From the NCBI RefSeq assembly GCF_007679965.1, contig NZ_VEHL01000003.1, positions 186,001-250,000 on the forward strand: a DNA stretch of 64,000 bases. Direction: 5' to 3'. Shown here in pieces: positions 18,530-25,837 of this stretch. The notes beneath the pieces were generated by a model. The model was given only the letters and a program-made list of their open reading frames with translations, did not search any database and had not been told where the DNA came from. A program made the position numbers and the translations under genes. This DNA is from Bordetella genomosp. 13 (GTDB lineage: Bacteria; Pseudomonadota; Gammaproteobacteria; Burkholderiales; Burkholderiaceae_B). Positions within the stretch are counted from its first letter, which is position 1; every line of letters begins with the position of its first letter.

Positions 18530-19849
18530 GTGCTGAAAATCCCCTACGAACTCTGGGTAGGCGCCCGTTACGCGGGTATGGCCTCCATGCGCGGGCGCCG
18601 CGGGCGCGACCGCTTCGTCTCCTTCATCGCCGCCTCGTCCATGGCGGGCATCGCGCTGGGCGTGGCCGCCCTGATCGTGGTGCTGTCGGTCATGAACGGC
18701 TTCCAGAAGGAAGTGCGCGACCGCATGCTGTCGGTGTTGCCCCACATCGAACTCTACGTGCCCGGCGCCGCGCCCGAGCGCGTGCTCACGCTCTGGCAGC
18801 AGTTCGCCGGCGACGCGCGCACCAACCCGGCGGTCACGGGCCAGGCGCCGTTCGTGGCGGCGCAGGCCATGCTGGTGCGCGGCGAGGCCGTGCGCGGGGT
18901 GCAGGTGCGGGGCATCGATCCGGCCAGCGAGGGCGCGGTGTCCGACATCCCCCGCGAGATGACCAGCGGCAAGCTCGAGTCGCTGTCGCCCGGCAGCTAC
19001 GGCGTGGTGCTGGGCGAGGAACTGGCCAAGGCCATGAACGTGAAGGCGGGCGACACGGTGCTGATGCTGTCGCCGCAGGGCCGCAACGATGCCAATGCCA
19101 ACGCGGATGCCAATGCCGAGGCGGCCATGCCGCCGGGCGGCTTCGCGCCGCGCATGCGCCAGTTCACCGTCACCGGCATTTTCTCGTCGGGCCACTACGA
19201 ATACGACTCCTCGCTGGCCTTCGTCAACGACCGCGACGCGGCGGCCGTGTTCGCCGACAGCGGCACGGCGGGCGTGCGGCTGCGCGTGAACGACATGCAG
19301 CGCGCGCCCGAGATCGCGGCCGAGCTGCAGCAGTCGCTGCCGCCGTACGTCATGGCCAGCGACTGGACGCGCAACAACCGCACCTGGTTCGCGGCCGTGC
19401 AGACGCAGAAGCGCATGATGTTCCTGATCCTGGCGCTGATCGTGGCCGTGGCCGCCTTCAACCTGCTGGCTTCGCTGGTGATGGCCGTGAAGGACAAGCG
19501 GTCCGACGTCGCCATCCTGCGCACGCTGGGCGCGCGGCCCGGCGAGATCGCGCGCATCTTCCTCGTGCAGGGCTCGCTGATCGGCGTGATCGGCACCGCG
19601 CTGGGCGTGGCGGGCGGCATCCTCATCGCCTACAACATCCACATCATCGTGCCCTTCATCGAGCGCCTGCTGGGCATCCATTTCCTGGCGCGCGAGGTGT
19701 ATTTCATCAACGAACTGCCGTCCGACCCGCAGATGGGCGACATCCTGTCCATCGGCCTCACGTCGCTGGCGCTGTCGCTGGTGGCCACCCTGTACCCCAG
19801 CTGGCGCGCCTCGCGGCTGCAGCCGGCCCAGGTGCTGCGGCAGGACTGA
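18530..19849 (+). CDS. lolC: Lipoprotein-releasing ABC permease, LolC/LolE family (first tandem copy)
   Basis: A 439-residue inner-membrane permease of the Lol system, which extracts outer-membrane lipoproteins from the inner membrane and hands them to LolA. The start is GTG at 18530, giving VLKIPYELWVGARYAG, which aligns exactly with the start of the next gene. There is one N-terminal membrane helix (GIALGVAALIVVLSVMNGFQ), a large periplasmic MacB-PCD domain, and a C-terminal FtsX domain with three helices ending in PSWRASRLQPAQVLRQD. It carries an Asn/Ala-rich insertion (about residues 184-196) absent from its neighbour. It lies 3 bases upstream of a close paralogue and forms an operon with lolD. 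Both copies have the same domain layout, so which is functionally LolC or LolE cannot be decided from sequence alone; the symbol is a family name. Confidence 0.9.
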   Translation: MLKIPYELWVGARYAGMASMRGRRGRDRFVSFIAASSMAGIALGVAALIVVLSVMNGFQKEVRDRMLSVLPHIELYVPGAAPERVLTLWQQFAGDARTNPAVTGQAPFVAAQAMLVRGEAVRGVQVRGIDPASEGAVSDIPREMTSGKLESLSPGSYGVVLGEELAKAMNVKAGDTVLMLSPQGRNDANANADANAEAAMPPGGFAPRMRQFTVTGIFSSGHYEYDSSLAFVNDRDAAAVFADSGTAGVRLRVNDMQRAPEIAAELQQSLPPYVMASDWTRNNRTWFAAVQTQKRMMFLILALIVAVAAFNLLASLVMAVKDKRSDVAILRTLGARPGEIARIFLVQGSLIGVIGTALGVAGGILIAYNIHIIVPFIERLLGIHFLAREVYFINELPSDPQMGDILSIGLTSLALSLVATLYPSWRASRLQPAQVLRQD

Positions 19850-19852
19850 GCC

Positions 19853-21133
19853 ATGCTGAAGATTCCCTACGAATTCTGGATCGGCGCCCGCTACGCGGGA
19901 TTGGTCTCGGCGCGCGGCCGGCGCGGACGGCGCGACCGCTTCGTGTCCTTCATCGCCGGATCGTCCATGGTGGGCATCGCGCTGGGCGTGGCGGCGCTTA
20001 TCGTGGTGCTGTCGGTCATGAACGGCTTCCAGAAGGAAGTGCGCGACCGCATGCTGTCGGTGCTGCCCCACGTCGAGCTGTCGCAGCCCGGCGAGACTTC
20101 CCAGGCCGTGCTGGCGCAGTGGCGGACGCTGGCCGGCGATGCGAAGAAGAATCCCGCCGTCATCGGCGAGGCCCCCTTCGTGGCGGCGCAGGGCATGCTG
20201 GTGCGCGGCCAGGCGCTGCGCGGCGTGCAGGTGCGCGGCATCGATCCGGCCATCGAGGGCGCCGTGTCCGAGCTGCCGCGCCAGATCAGCAGCGGCAAGC
20301 TGGCGGCGCTGGCGTCCGGCAGCTACGGCGTGGTGCTGGGCGACCAGTTGGCCAACGGGCTGGGGCTGCGGGTCGGCAGCACGGTGCTGATGCTGGCGCC
20401 GCAGGGCTCCATCAGCCCGGCCGGCTTCACGCCCCGCATGCGGCAGTTCACGGTGGTGGGCATTTTCTCGTCGGGCCACTACGAATACGATTCCACGCTG
20501 GCCTTCATCAACGCCGAGGACGCGGCGCGCGTGTTCCGCGACAGCGGCACGGCCGGCGTGCGGCTGCGCGTGAACGACATGCAGCGCGCGCCCGAGATCG
20601 CGGCCGAGCTGCAGAAGGCGCTGCCCGAGGGGGTCAAGGCCAGCGACTGGACGCAGAGCAACCGCACCTGGTTCGCCGCCGTGCAGACCGAGAAGCGCAT
20701 GATGTTCCTGATCCTGGCGCTGATCGTGGCCGTGGCCGCGTTCAACCTGCTGTCCTCGCTGGTGATGGCCGTGAAGGACAAGAAGTCCGACATCGCCATC
20801 CTGCGCACGCTGGGCGCGGGGCCCGGCGAGGTCGCGCGCATCTTCCTGGTGCAGGGCGCCCTGATCGGCGTCATCGGCACTATCGTGGGCGTGGGCGGGG
20901 GCATCCTGCTGGCCTACAACATCGACGTCATCGTGCCTTTCATCGAACGCCTGTTCGGCATCCAGTTCATGCCGCGCGAGGTGTATTTCGTCAGCGCGCT
21001 GCCGTCCGATCCGCAGGCCGCGGACATCGTCACCATCGGCGTCACGTCGCTGGTGCTGTCGCTGCTGGCCACGCTCTATCCCAGCTGGCGCGCGTCGCGC
21101 CTGCAACCGGCACAGGTATTGCGCCATGACTGA
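19853..21133 (+). CDS. lolC: Lipoprotein-releasing ABC permease, LolC/LolE family (second tandem copy)
   Basis: A 426-residue paralogue of the preceding permease. The two share the start (MLKIPYEFWIGARYAG), long identical stretches such as ALIVVLSVMNGFQKEVRDRM and GIFSSGHYEYDS, and the C-terminal PSWRASRLQPAQVLR. Differences concentrate in the periplasmic domain, and this copy lacks the Asn/Ala-rich insert. The domain layout is one N-terminal helix, a periplasmic domain and a three-helix FtsX domain. It overlaps lolD by 8 bases. Many beta-proteobacteria carry a single LolC/E-type (LolF-like) permease with lolD, so two adjacent, very similar copies suggest an in-place duplication. They could form a LolC-LolE-type heterodimer or function redundantly. 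Confidence 0.9.
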   Translation: MLKIPYEFWIGARYAGLVSARGRRGRRDRFVSFIAGSSMVGIALGVAALIVVLSVMNGFQKEVRDRMLSVLPHVELSQPGETSQAVLAQWRTLAGDAKKNPAVIGEAPFVAAQGMLVRGQALRGVQVRGIDPAIEGAVSELPRQISSGKLAALASGSYGVVLGDQLANGLGLRVGSTVLMLAPQGSISPAGFTPRMRQFTVVGIFSSGHYEYDSTLAFINAEDAARVFRDSGTAGVRLRVNDMQRAPEIAAELQKALPEGVKASDWTQSNRTWFAAVQTEKRMMFLILALIVAVAAFNLLSSLVMAVKDKKSDIAILRTLGAGPGEVARIFLVQGALIGVIGTIVGVGGGILLAYNIDVIVPFIERLFGIQFMPREVYFVSALPSDPQAADIVTIGVTSLVLSLLATLYPSWRASRLQPAQVLRHD

Positions 21134-21851
21134 CAGCCAAACGAATCTCCACGGCGACAAGACCTCGCCCGCCCTGCATGCCGAGAACCTGGCCAAGATC
21201 TACGACGAGGGGCCTGCCCGCATCGAGGTGCTGGGCGGCGTTTCGCTGACGGTGCAGCGCGGCGAGATGGTCGCCATCATCGGCGCGTCGGGCTCCGGCA
21301 AGAGCACGCTGCTGCACATCCTGGGCCTGTTGGACGTACCCACCAGCGGCAGCGTCACCGTGGACGGCGTGGCCGCCCAGGGCCTGGGCGAAGCCGCCAA
21401 GAGCCAGCTGCGCAACCGCAGCCTGGGCTTCGTCTACCAGTTCCACCACCTGCTGCCCGAGTTCTCGGCGCTGGACAACGTGGCCATGCCGCTGATCGTG
21501 CGGCGCCAGTCGCGCGAGTCCGCCCGCGCGGCCGCGCGCGAGGTCCTGGCGCAGGTGGGGCTGGCGGCGCGCGAAGGCCACTTCCCGGGACAGCTGTCCG
21601 GCGGCGAGCGGCAACGCGTGGCGCTGGCGCGCGCGCTGGTCACGCGGCCGGCCTGCGTGCTGGCCGACGAGCCCACCGGCAACCTCGACCGCCATACCGC
21701 CCACGGCATGTTCGACCTGCTGGCGCGCGTGAACCGCGAGTCGGGCACGGCCTTCGTCATCGTCACGCACGACCGCGAGCTGGCGGCGCGCGCGGACCGG
21801 CAACTGCACATGGAACGCGGTAAGCTGGTGCAGGACCTGGTGCCGGGCTGA
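21126..21851 (+). CDS. lolD: Lipoprotein-releasing system ATP-binding protein LolD
   Basis: A 241-residue ABC ATPase that powers lipoprotein release through the LolC/E permeases. Walker A is GASGSGKST near residues 55-63, the signature motif is LSGGERQRVALARAL near 158-172, and Walker B is VLADEPTGNLD near 178-188. The H-loop histidine is in IVTHD. The Q-loop region (FVYQFHHLLPEFSALDNV) is typical of the LolD/MacB/FtsE group. The gene overlaps the upstream permease by 8 bases, so the three genes form one operon. Confidence 0.95.
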   Translation: MTDSQTNLHGDKTSPALHAENLAKIYDEGPARIEVLGGVSLTVQRGEMVAIIGASGSGKSTLLHILGLLDVPTSGSVTVDGVAAQGLGEAAKSQLRNRSLGFVYQFHHLLPEFSALDNVAMPLIVRRQSRESARAAAREVLAQVGLAAREGHFPGQLSGGERQRVALARALVTRPACVLADEPTGNLDRHTAHGMFDLLARVNRESGTAFVIVTHDRELAARADRQLHMERGKLVQDLVPG

Positions 21852-21879
21852 CGGGCACGAGGCTTGCTCGACCTTTTTC

Positions 21880-22695
21880 ATGCTGATCGACACCCACTGC
21901 CACCTGGACGCCTCCGAGTTCGACGCCGACCGCGCCGAGATCGGGCAGCGGGCGGAGCAGGCCGGCGTGCGGGCCATCGTCATTCCTGCCATCGCGCGCT
22001 TCAATTTCGACGGCGTGCGCGACCTGGCGCACGCCACGCCGGGCGGCGCCTACGCGCTGGGCATCCATCCGCTCTTCGTGCGGCAGTCGCGCGACGAAGA
22101 CCTGGACGCGCTGCACCAGGCCGTGGCCACCGCCATGGACGATCCGCGCTTCGTGGCCATCGGCGAGATCGGGCTGGACTTCTTCGTGGAAGAGATCGCC
22201 AGCGGCGCGCAGCGCGACAGGCAGGAACAGTTCTACGCCGCCCAGCTGGACATCGCCGCCGAGTTCGGCCTGCCGGTGCTGCTGCACGTGCGCCGTTCGC
22301 AGGACATCGTGCTCAAGCACCTGCGCCGCAAGCCCAGACTGCGGGGCGGCATCGCGCATGCCTTCAACGGCAGCGCGCAGCAGGCGCAGGGCTTCATCGA
22401 CCAGGGCTGCGCGCTGGGCATCGGCGGCGCCATGACGTTCCCGCGCGCCTTGCAGATCCGCAGGCACGCGGCCGAGCTGCCGCTTGCGCACCTGGTGCTG
22501 GAGACCGACGCGCCCGACATCCCGCCCGCGTGGCTGCACGAGCCGGACCGCCGCAACGCGCCGCATCAGGTGGCGGGTATCGCAGCGTCGCTGGCGGAGC
22601 TTCGTAACGCGTCCGTCGAGGCTGTAATGGCTGGAACGGGAGCAACGGCGCTACGGGTGCTTCCTCGTTTGGCCGCCATCGCCGCCGGGTCCTGA
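21880..22695 (+). CDS. TatD-family metal-dependent hydrolase (YjjV/YcfH-like)
   Basis: A 271-residue TIM-barrel metallohydrolase of the TatD DNase family. The metal-binding HxH is in DTHCHLD near the start. The other conserved ligands appear in order: Glu in GEIGLDFF, His in LLHVRRS, His in GIAHAFNGS, and Asp in LETDAPD. Family members have 3'-5' exonuclease or deoxyribonuclease activity, and the precise substrate here is unknown. It starts 28 bases after lolD on the same strand and may be the last gene of that transcript. The length is normal for the family. The C-terminal part most resembles the YjjV subgroup, but that is not certain. Confidence 0.88.
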   Translation: MLIDTHCHLDASEFDADRAEIGQRAEQAGVRAIVIPAIARFNFDGVRDLAHATPGGAYALGIHPLFVRQSRDEDLDALHQAVATAMDDPRFVAIGEIGLDFFVEEIASGAQRDRQEQFYAAQLDIAAEFGLPVLLHVRRSQDIVLKHLRRKPRLRGGIAHAFNGSAQQAQGFIDQGCALGIGGAMTFPRALQIRRHAAELPLAHLVLETDAPDIPPAWLHEPDRRNAPHQVAGIAASLAELRNASVEAVMAGTGATALRVLPRLAAIAAGS

Positions 22696-22737
22696 TTTTG
22701 GCAAGGGTGAGGCGGCTGCGGTAATCGAGCCAGCAGA

Positions 22738-23070
22738 TCAAGTCTCAAGAACGGTCGTTTCACCCAATTCCGAGAAATTGCTGATCCTGACGGCCCCGTC
22801 CGGAAACCGGGCAACGATATCCAATTGGCCGCCCATGGCTTCTATGTGGCTACGCAGCGTGGAAATATACATGTCCGTCCGCTTTTCCATCTTTGCTATG
22901 GACGGCTGTTGAACGTGCAGTATTTCGGCCAACACTTTTTGAGACAGGCCACGGGCTTGCCTCAGTTCCTGAAGCGGCATTTCGCTGAGCATTTGTTCTG
23001 TCGCAGCCTTCGCGCGAGCCCGCGACGCGGAGGGCATGGCAGCCCGCAGCGCTTCAAATTTTTTTGCCAT
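22738..23070 (-). CDS. HigA-type antitoxin, XRE-family HTH protein
   Basis: A 110-residue DNA-binding protein with a helix-turn-helix at about residues 32-60 (LRQARGLSQKVLAEILHVQQ, then PSIAKMEKR). The following segment DMYISTLRSHIEAMGGQLDI is characteristic of antitoxins paired with RelE/Gp49-like toxins. It should bind the promoter region of the pair and neutralise the toxin. It overlaps the 3' end of the toxin gene by 17 bases, toxin first, the usual HigBA order. Base composition here is less GC-rich than the surrounding kilobases, suggesting acquisition by transfer. The antitoxin is intact although the toxin gene is not. Confidence 0.85.
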   Translation of the reverse strand: MAKKFEALRAAMPSASRARAKAATEQMLSEMPLQELRQARGLSQKVLAEILHVQQPSIAKMEKRTDMYISTLRSHIEAMGGQLDIVARFPDGAVRISNFSELGETTVLET

Positions 23071-23427
23071 TGATCAACCCTTCTTTCCTTAGTTCAGCCA
23101 GGTGCGCGTCGTAGAGTCGGTCGGCCAAGGGGATGTGTCTGTCGTACCAGCGTTCATCTCCCGTCTTGTCTCCACCGATCAGCAAGATTGCTGTGCGTCT
23201 CGGGTCGAATGCATAGAGGGTCCGTATAGGATTGCCACCAGACTGGGTTCTCAACTCCCGCATGTGGTCATGCCTTGATCCATTGATTCCGCTGGAGTGA
23301 GGAAACTCGAGGCTTGGTCCCCTTGCTTCCAGCAGGCCTACGGAAGCCGCCACCGACTCTTGCTCCGTAGTGGACAGTGTCAGCCACCACGCTCAAACTC
23401 ATCCGTATACTCAACTTCTCAAGCCAT
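23054..23427 (-). pseudogene. Broken HigB/Gp49-family (RelE superfamily) toxin gene
   Basis: The intact part (reading from about 23353) encodes VAASVGLLEARGPSLEFPHS followed by HMRELRTQSGGNPIRTLYAFDPRR and GGDKTGDERWYDRHIPLADRLYDAH. This is the core of HigB-type mRNA interferases that cut ribosome-bound transcripts. The N-terminus is disrupted. From the ATG at 23425-23427 the sequence reads M-A-stop-EVEYTDEFER; a TGG-to-TGA change at 23419-23421 would restore the expected Trp. Near 23384-23389 one T appears to be missing; restoring it gives ERWWLTLSTTEQESVAAS and rejoins the two frames. Two independent lesions imply an inactive toxin, unless a truncated product starts at the GTG at 23351-23353. 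The family consensus used for this is recalled, not searched. Confidence 0.8.
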
Positions 23428-23507
23428 CGTTTCCCGCTGCGCTTGTCATTCATTCGTTGAATTATTCCTTCAAGGGAATATTCCGTCAAGGGAATTCACT
23501 AGATGGC

Positions 23508-24911
23508 TCAGATGGCCTGCGCCACCACCTGCGGCAGCTCGACCCTTACCACCAGCCCGCGCGGCTTGCGGTTCCGCGCGCGGATGCTGCCGCCGTGCGC
23601 CTCCACTGCGGCGCGCGCGATGCTCAGTCCCAGGCCCGCGCCCTTGGCGCGCGAGGCGGCGCCCGGCACGCGGAAATACGGTTCGAACAGGTTGCCCACG
23701 TGCTCGGCCGGCACGCCGGGACCGTTGTCCTCGATATCCAGCAACAGTCGGCCCTCGTCGGCGTGCAGCGCCACGTGGATGGCCGCGGCCGCGCCGGCGT
23801 AGCGCAAGGCGTTGCGCAGCACGTTGTCGACGGCGCTGGCCAGGCTTTGCGGGTCGCCGCTGACCCACAGCGGGGCCGGCGCGGTCCAGGCGATGCCGAT
23901 GCGCTGCGCGCCGGCCTCGAAGCGCGCGTCCTGCACCAGGGCGTCCACCAGATGGCTCAGGTCCACCGGCGCGCGCGGCGTGTCCAGGGCGGACAGCCGC
24001 GCCAGCTGCAGCGTGTGGCCGACCAGGGCATCCAGCCGTTCGCATTCGCGCTCGATGCGGTCCAGCTGCAGCGCCAGCGTATCGTCGTCGCGGCGCGCCA
24101 GCTCGGTGGCCAGCCGCAGCCGCGCCAGGGGCGAGCGCAGCTCATGCGCCACCGTGTGCAGCAGCTGCTCGCGCGTGTCGACCAGGGACTGCAGCCGGTC
24201 CGCCATGCCGTCGAAATCGCGCGCCAGCAGGCCCAGTTCGTCGCGCCGCCGCGCCAGTTCGGGCGGCGTGCGGGCGTCCAGCCGGCCCTGCGCCAGCGCG
24301 CGGGTGGCTTCGCGCAGGGTGCGCAGCGGCCGCGTGATGTGGCGGGTCAACGCCCAGCACAGCGGCGCCGTCACGGCCAGCGCGAAGGCCAGCAGCGCCA
24401 CCACCACGGGCGTGAAGCTCAGCAGTTCCCAGTGCGACGAATCGAAGGGCAGGTACAGCATCAGCAGGGTGGCGCCATCGGGCAGCCGCAGCCATTGCGG
24501 CTCCCACCACGACGCGCGCACGCCGGGCTGTTCGCGCATCTGCTGCTGTTCCTCTGGGATCGACACGGCGTCCTGCGAGGACCGGTAGGCGTTCAGCCAG
24601 TCGTCCAGGCGGCGCGGCAGGCGGCGGCCCAGCAGGTCGCGGTCCTCGCTGTCCACCACGTAGATGTTCAACGCCGAATAGCTTTCGGACATGGCGCGTA
24701 TCCAGCGCTCCAGGCCCTCGGCGCCCTGCGTGCGCGCCACCTGCTGCGCCTCGCGCGCCAGGCCGCCGGGGCTCAGGCCGTCCAGCGAATTGAAGCGATA
24801 CCATGCGGCCGCCGCCGTCAGCAGCATGCCGCAGGCGACGATGACGGCCATCGCGCCCCATACCGACAGGAAGGCGCGCCAGTACAGCGAACGGACCATG
24901 AAGCGGCCCAT
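23508..24911 (-). CDS. Sensor histidine kinase (CpxA/PfeS-like)
   Basis: A 467-residue inner-membrane kinase. The first helix is at about 12-36 and the periplasmic sensor domain at about 37-162, with no recognisable ligand fold. The second helix is at about 163-188, followed by a HAMP linker (about 189-243). In the HisKA domain the phospho-acceptor is His256 in AHELRSPLARLRL. The HATPase domain has N box DNVLRNALRYA, G1 DNGPGVP and G2 GAGLGLSIA. The start ATG shares one base with the stop of the response regulator gene, so the two are coupled. The pair is divergent from a catecholate-type receptor operon across a Fur box, recalling PfeRS beside pfeA in Pseudomonas. A role in sensing a ferric siderophore is inferred, not shown. 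Confidence 0.88.
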   Translation of the reverse strand: MGRFMVRSLYWRAFLSVWGAMAVIVACGMLLTAAAAWYRFNSLDGLSPGGLAREAQQVARTQGAEGLERWIRAMSESYSALNIYVVDSEDRDLLGRRLPRRLDDWLNAYRSSQDAVSIPEEQQQMREQPGVRASWWEPQWLRLPDGATLLMLYLPFDSSHWELLSFTPVVVALLAFALAVTAPLCWALTRHITRPLRTLREATRALAQGRLDARTPPELARRRDELGLLARDFDGMADRLQSLVDTREQLLHTVAHELRSPLARLRLATELARRDDDTLALQLDRIERECERLDALVGHTLQLARLSALDTPRAPVDLSHLVDALVQDARFEAGAQRIGIAWTAPAPLWVSGDPQSLASAVDNVLRNALRYAGAAAAIHVALHADEGRLLLDIEDNGPGVPAEHVGNLFEPYFRVPGAASRAKGAGLGLSIARAAVEAHGGSIRARNRKPRGLVVRVELPQVVAQAI

Positions 24912-25624
24912 CAGGCCGCGCCGGCCAGGATGTAGCCCACGCCGCGCAGGTTGCGGATGGCGGGCGCCTCGGGGTGACTGTCCAGCCGCAGCTTGCGGCG
25001 CAGGCTGCTGATGTGGGTATCGATGCTGCGGTCGTAGCGGTCGGGCGCCCGGCCCAGCGCGTACTGGCCGATCTGCTCGCGGGCGATGACCTGGCCCGGC
25101 GCGCGCATCAGCACTTCCAGGATGCGCTGCTCGGCGCCCGTCAGCGCCACTTCCTCTACGCCCATGCGGGCCAGGCCCGTGGCCGGATCCAGCGACAGCG
25201 CGCCCACCGACAATCCGGGCGCGGCCGCCGCAGGCGTTTCCTGGAAGCGCCGCAGCACCGCCGTCATGCGGGCCTGCAGCTCGCGCGGGCTGAAGGGCTT
25301 GGCCAGATAGTCGTCGGCGCCCAGTTCCAGGCCCAGCACGCGGTCGGTCTCGCCGCCGTGCGCGGTGAACATGATGACCGGGCGGCGCGAACCCGCCCGG
25401 TATTGCCGAAGCAGGTCCAGTCCGCTGCCGTCGGGCAGCATCAGGTCCAGCAGCGTCAGGTCGAAGTCGTCGCGCGCCAGCAGGGGCAGGGCCTGCGCGC
25501 GGGTGTGCGCCAGCGTCAGCTGGCAGCAGCTGGGTTCCAGGTATTCGCGCAGCATCTGCGCCAGTTCGACATCGTCGTCGATGAGCAGAACGCGGCGCGT
25601 CGCGGTGGGGGGAGCGTAGGCCAT
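24911..25624 (-). CDS. OmpR-family response regulator
   Basis: A 237-residue regulator partnered with the overlapping kinase gene. The receiver domain (about 10-122) has the acidic pocket LLIDDD, phospho-acceptor Asp60 in LLDLMLPDGSG, and the conserved Lys in YLAKPFSPREL. The winged-helix output domain (about 138-233) has the OmpR-type recognition region YDRSIDTHISSLRRKL and ends in RNLRGVGYILAG. The ATG at 25622-25624 was chosen because AGGAAG precedes it and it begins just before the receiver fold. Upstream ATG-like starts would add about 39 low-complexity residues. Probably regulates the divergent siderophore-receptor operon. Confidence 0.9.
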   Translation of the reverse strand: MAYAPPTATRRVLLIDDDVELAQMLREYLEPSCCQLTLAHTRAQALPLLARDDFDLTLLDLMLPDGSGLDLLRQYRAGSRRPVIMFTAHGGETDRVLGLELGADDYLAKPFSPRELQARMTAVLRRFQETPAAAAPGLSVGALSLDPATGLARMGVEEVALTGAEQRILEVLMRAPGQVIAREQIGQYALGRAPDRYDRSIDTHISSLRRKLRLDSHPEAPAIRNLRGVGYILAGAA

Positions 25625-25748
25625 GTCGATGCTTCCTGCGGCCGTCCGCCTGTCTGTCCCGTGCCGGCGGCGGCGCTGTGTGAAGAAGTGCAAAGAAGAT
25701 AAAAGTTGGGGAAAGCGCGTTGCGGCAATCCTTACAGTCAAATTCTAA

Positions 25749-25767
25749 TATGAGAATCGTTTTCATT
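25749..25767 (+). promoter_or_regulatory. Fur box in the divergent regulator/receptor promoter region
   Basis: The sequence TATGAGAATCGTTTTCATT is an imperfect 19-bp palindrome close to the Fur consensus GATAATGATAATCATTATC. It lies between the response regulator and the TonB receptor, 71 bases before the receptor ATG, in an AT-rich patch. A short inverted repeat GTGCATTTGCAC follows at 25773-25784 and could bind a second regulator such as the adjacent response regulator. Iron repression of one or both divergent units is expected. Confidence 0.75.
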
Positions 25768-25837
25768 CATAAGTGCATTTGCACGGGGAACCGCGGGCCG
25801 GGGGGCGTGCGGACCGGGTAACAGGAGAAGCAGAAGA

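Noticed and set aside
18530..21133. Tandem Lol permeases as an assembly duplication artefact
   Set aside because: The copies differ at many positions, in length and by an insertion, so they are true paralogues.
18353..21196. 947-codon minus-strand frame opposite the lol operon
   Set aside because: His/Gln/Arg-rich antisense of two paralogous permeases; its internal repetition simply mirrors the lol duplication.
23268..23489. Separate 73-codon minus-strand gene upstream of the toxin remnant
   Set aside because: It runs through the broken toxin start in another frame and has no family likeness; the MAW-EVEYTDEF remnant explains the sequence better.
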